Origin: Glandiceps talaboti
Taxonomy: Eukaryota; Hemichordata; Enteropneusta; Spengelidae
Length of the DNA stretch: 64,000 nt
Assembly (NCBI RefSeq): GCF_964340395.1
Contig: NC_135565.1
Coordinates: forward strand, 22,965,709 to 23,029,708
Reading direction: 5' to 3'
A program made the translations under genes and the position numbers. The notes under the pieces were generated by a model. It was not told the DNA's origin. It made no database searches and was given only the letters and a program-made list of their open reading frames with translations. Of this stretch, positions 62,377 to 64,000 are shown in pieces; the first letter of the stretch is position 1; every line of letters starts with the position of its first letter.

Positions 62377-63290
62377 GATTGATTGATTGATTGATTGATT
62401 TTTATTACCTGTACAAGAAATAATTACAGATCACTTGGGAAAAAAATATTTATACACAATTTATACAGGCAATAGGAGTCAGAAAATAGCTTTGCTAATC
62501 AAGTCTGACCCCTTACATTAATGGTTAATGGTTAAACATTCACGGGTGTTACTAAACGCACTTGCCCCTCCCCCCAACCCCCATCCCAATCCAAGTCATT
62601 TTAAAAGTGATGAGAAGAAAGTTCGGTAAAGAATGCCAACTATGCTATATATTCTTTTAGTAAATCTATTTTAAGTGACCGCTTGAAACTATGTCGTGTT
62701 GGTTCCTTCCTGATATTGTATTTGATGTCGTTCCATGTAGTTGCACCTGTATATGATATTGATTGTTGTCCAACTGATGTCTTCACTGGAGGAATACATA
62801 AATTGCCCTGAGCCTTCTGTCGTGTATTGTATTCATAAGTCAACAGTGTGCAATAATCGGTTATAGAGTGTGGTAAATTATTGTGTATTAAGTCGTAAAC
62901 AAAAACCCCTACTAAATACTTGTGTAACTTAAAAACGTCGAGAATTTCTAACTGGTTGAAAAGAGGAGAAGAATGTTCCCGAAAATGGCTATGCGAAATA
63001 GCACGCATAGCCATTTTCTGGGATAATAAAATACAATCTAAATATGAATGAAAAGTATTTCCCCAGACTTCTAACCCATAGGATATATGAGGTTGGATGA
63101 AAGTGGTGTAGAGAAAAGTAAGTACATGTTTCGGTACGAATTCCCTCAGTTTGAAAATGGCGCCTATTTTTCTTCTTATAATATTATTTACATGACAAAT
63201 GTGTTCCTTCCAAAGCAGATGTTCATCAATGACAGTTCGTTCTATAAAATGACATTTTTTGATGGGTTGTCACAGAACTATATTAAAGAA
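62377..63290 (-). mobile_element. 5'-truncated non-LTR retrotransposon (LINE)
   Basis: Read on the - strand it has the end of a reverse-transcriptase ORF, a 3' UTR of about 240 bp, and the terminus TTGTACAGGTAATAAA followed by (ATCA)n at 62377-62403, a microsatellite tail typical of several LINE clades. The 5' side decays near 63280. Confidence 0.85.
62640..63275 (-). pseudogene. LINE reverse-transcriptase C-terminal region
   Basis: The - strand translation gives IDEHLLWKEHI, FLYTTFIQPHISYGLEVWGN, then RQKAQGNLCIPP, GQQSISYTGATTWNDI and FKRSLKIDLL before the stop. These match the conserved order of the RT thumb and C-terminal domain of non-LTR elements (I.YGI..WG; TR....L..P; S..Y.G...WN.I). 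An in-frame TGA occurs upstream near 63281, and RT catalytic motifs are absent. The open frame extends beyond the first Met at 63014. Clade not resolved. Confidence 0.85.
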
Positions 63291-63554
63291 TTATATTAAA
63301 GACATCCATTTTCTTTTGCAATACTGAAGAATTACATTTTGAAGTGATAACTATATATAAATAAAAATGTTATAGAATATTTGGAAATAACCACATAAAG
63401 GGTTTTACTAATGAGTAGATATCAATTATTTCATCCATTGCAAAAAAAGTCATCTGAAAAAGACAGTCTCTTAGATCAGATGCAAGTGATTATTAATGAC
63501 ATCTATTTCCTCAACTGCCAAAGAATTATACTTTAAAATATGGCCATTGATATC

Positions 63555-63598
<44 letters not shown>

Positions 63599-64000
63599 GA
63601 AGAATTTGTATATCGCAAAAATCTAAAAGGAACAATTGCAGTAGATCAATGTAAAAAGTTAGAAAGCTCTTGTGAACAGATTTTATGACTTCTTGAAATA
63701 GTCTCAGAATCGAAATAAATGAATAAAGATACCAATTATCACACCCACGGTACAATTTTATTTTTCATCTAAAAATACTACATGTATATAGTTGACAGTC
63801 CCTAGGGACAGTAAACGTTGTCAATTTTAACAACAATTATTAGAAATAAACGATATTGAAGGACATGTATAAAGCAACTGAAGACCATTCGTGACAGGAT
63901 GCTTGTATATTTTATAAAGACATAACTAATTTAACACCTAGACTGTGAAACCAAAGAATTACCGAAGGGAAGTCTAAAAATACTACGTTTTGTGATTCAG
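63291..64000. other. Intron 4 end of window; weak 70-bp duplication and (ATCA)n
   Basis: 63290-63350 and 63487-63545 are alike (TATTAA.GACATC.ATTT, AAGAATTA.A.TTT). (ATCA)n lies at 63549-63598. No exon seen. Confidence 0.6.

Overview
This window is AT-rich eukaryotic, animal nuclear DNA. It has almost no coding density, very large introns with textbook GT-AG borders, dispersed LINE, SINE and MITE-like copies, and a striking load of minisatellites and microsatellites. The one gene I can establish is the 5' part of a BRSK (SAD-1 / BRSK1 / BRSK2) Ser/Thr kinase on the + strand. Intron size, a tRNA-type SINE, CTCF-consensus sites and the overused self-complementary word TACATGTA suggest an invertebrate bilaterian, probably marine. 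I cannot name the phylum. A run of 100 N at 6121-6220 is an assembly gap.

Layout. 1-9392 is the 5' flank: a three-copy 85-bp repeat, an 18-copy 60/63-bp hairpin minisatellite (2129-3239), MITE copies, two perfect CTCF-type sites (1673-1688 and 5644-5659), a decayed LINE reverse-transcriptase piece beside the gap, a GA/CA microsatellite and a 49-bp minisatellite (7467-8157). CpG is much commoner at about 6.7-10.3 kb than elsewhere, which marks the promoter side of BRSK. Exon 1 (9393-9468) encodes the N-terminus and the start of the glycine-rich loop. Intron 1 is about 46.9 kb (9469-56384) and holds no other gene that I can support. It carries many distinct tandem arrays, including a 55-bp array of about 37 units (41905-43962), a 22-bp array of about 140 units (49434-52517) and a 55-bp array with 12 exact ATTTGCAT octamers (27286-27650). 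It also holds several foldback or TIR element families and three SINE copies.

Exons 2-4 (56385-56479, 57165-57250, 58573-58713) continue the kinase N-lobe to the residue just before the HRD catalytic loop. Exon 4 is preceded by a 480-bp TCTG/TATG microsatellite. It is followed by an exact 15-bp duplicate of its own exon/donor junction and then by a 75-bp hairpin minisatellite of about 28 units. The next exon (HRDLKPEN) is not in the window. The right end (61-64 kb) is intron 4, with a 59-bp array and a 5'-truncated LINE on the - strand.

No operon, CRISPR array, rRNA, intact tRNA or intact mobile-element gene is visible. Nearly all small ORFs are chance reading frames through tandem repeats or transposon remnants. 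The most unusual material is (i) the duplicated splice donor of exon 4, (ii) several arrays whose units are each hairpins, (iii) the octamer array and (iv) the CTCF-type sites upstream of the gene.
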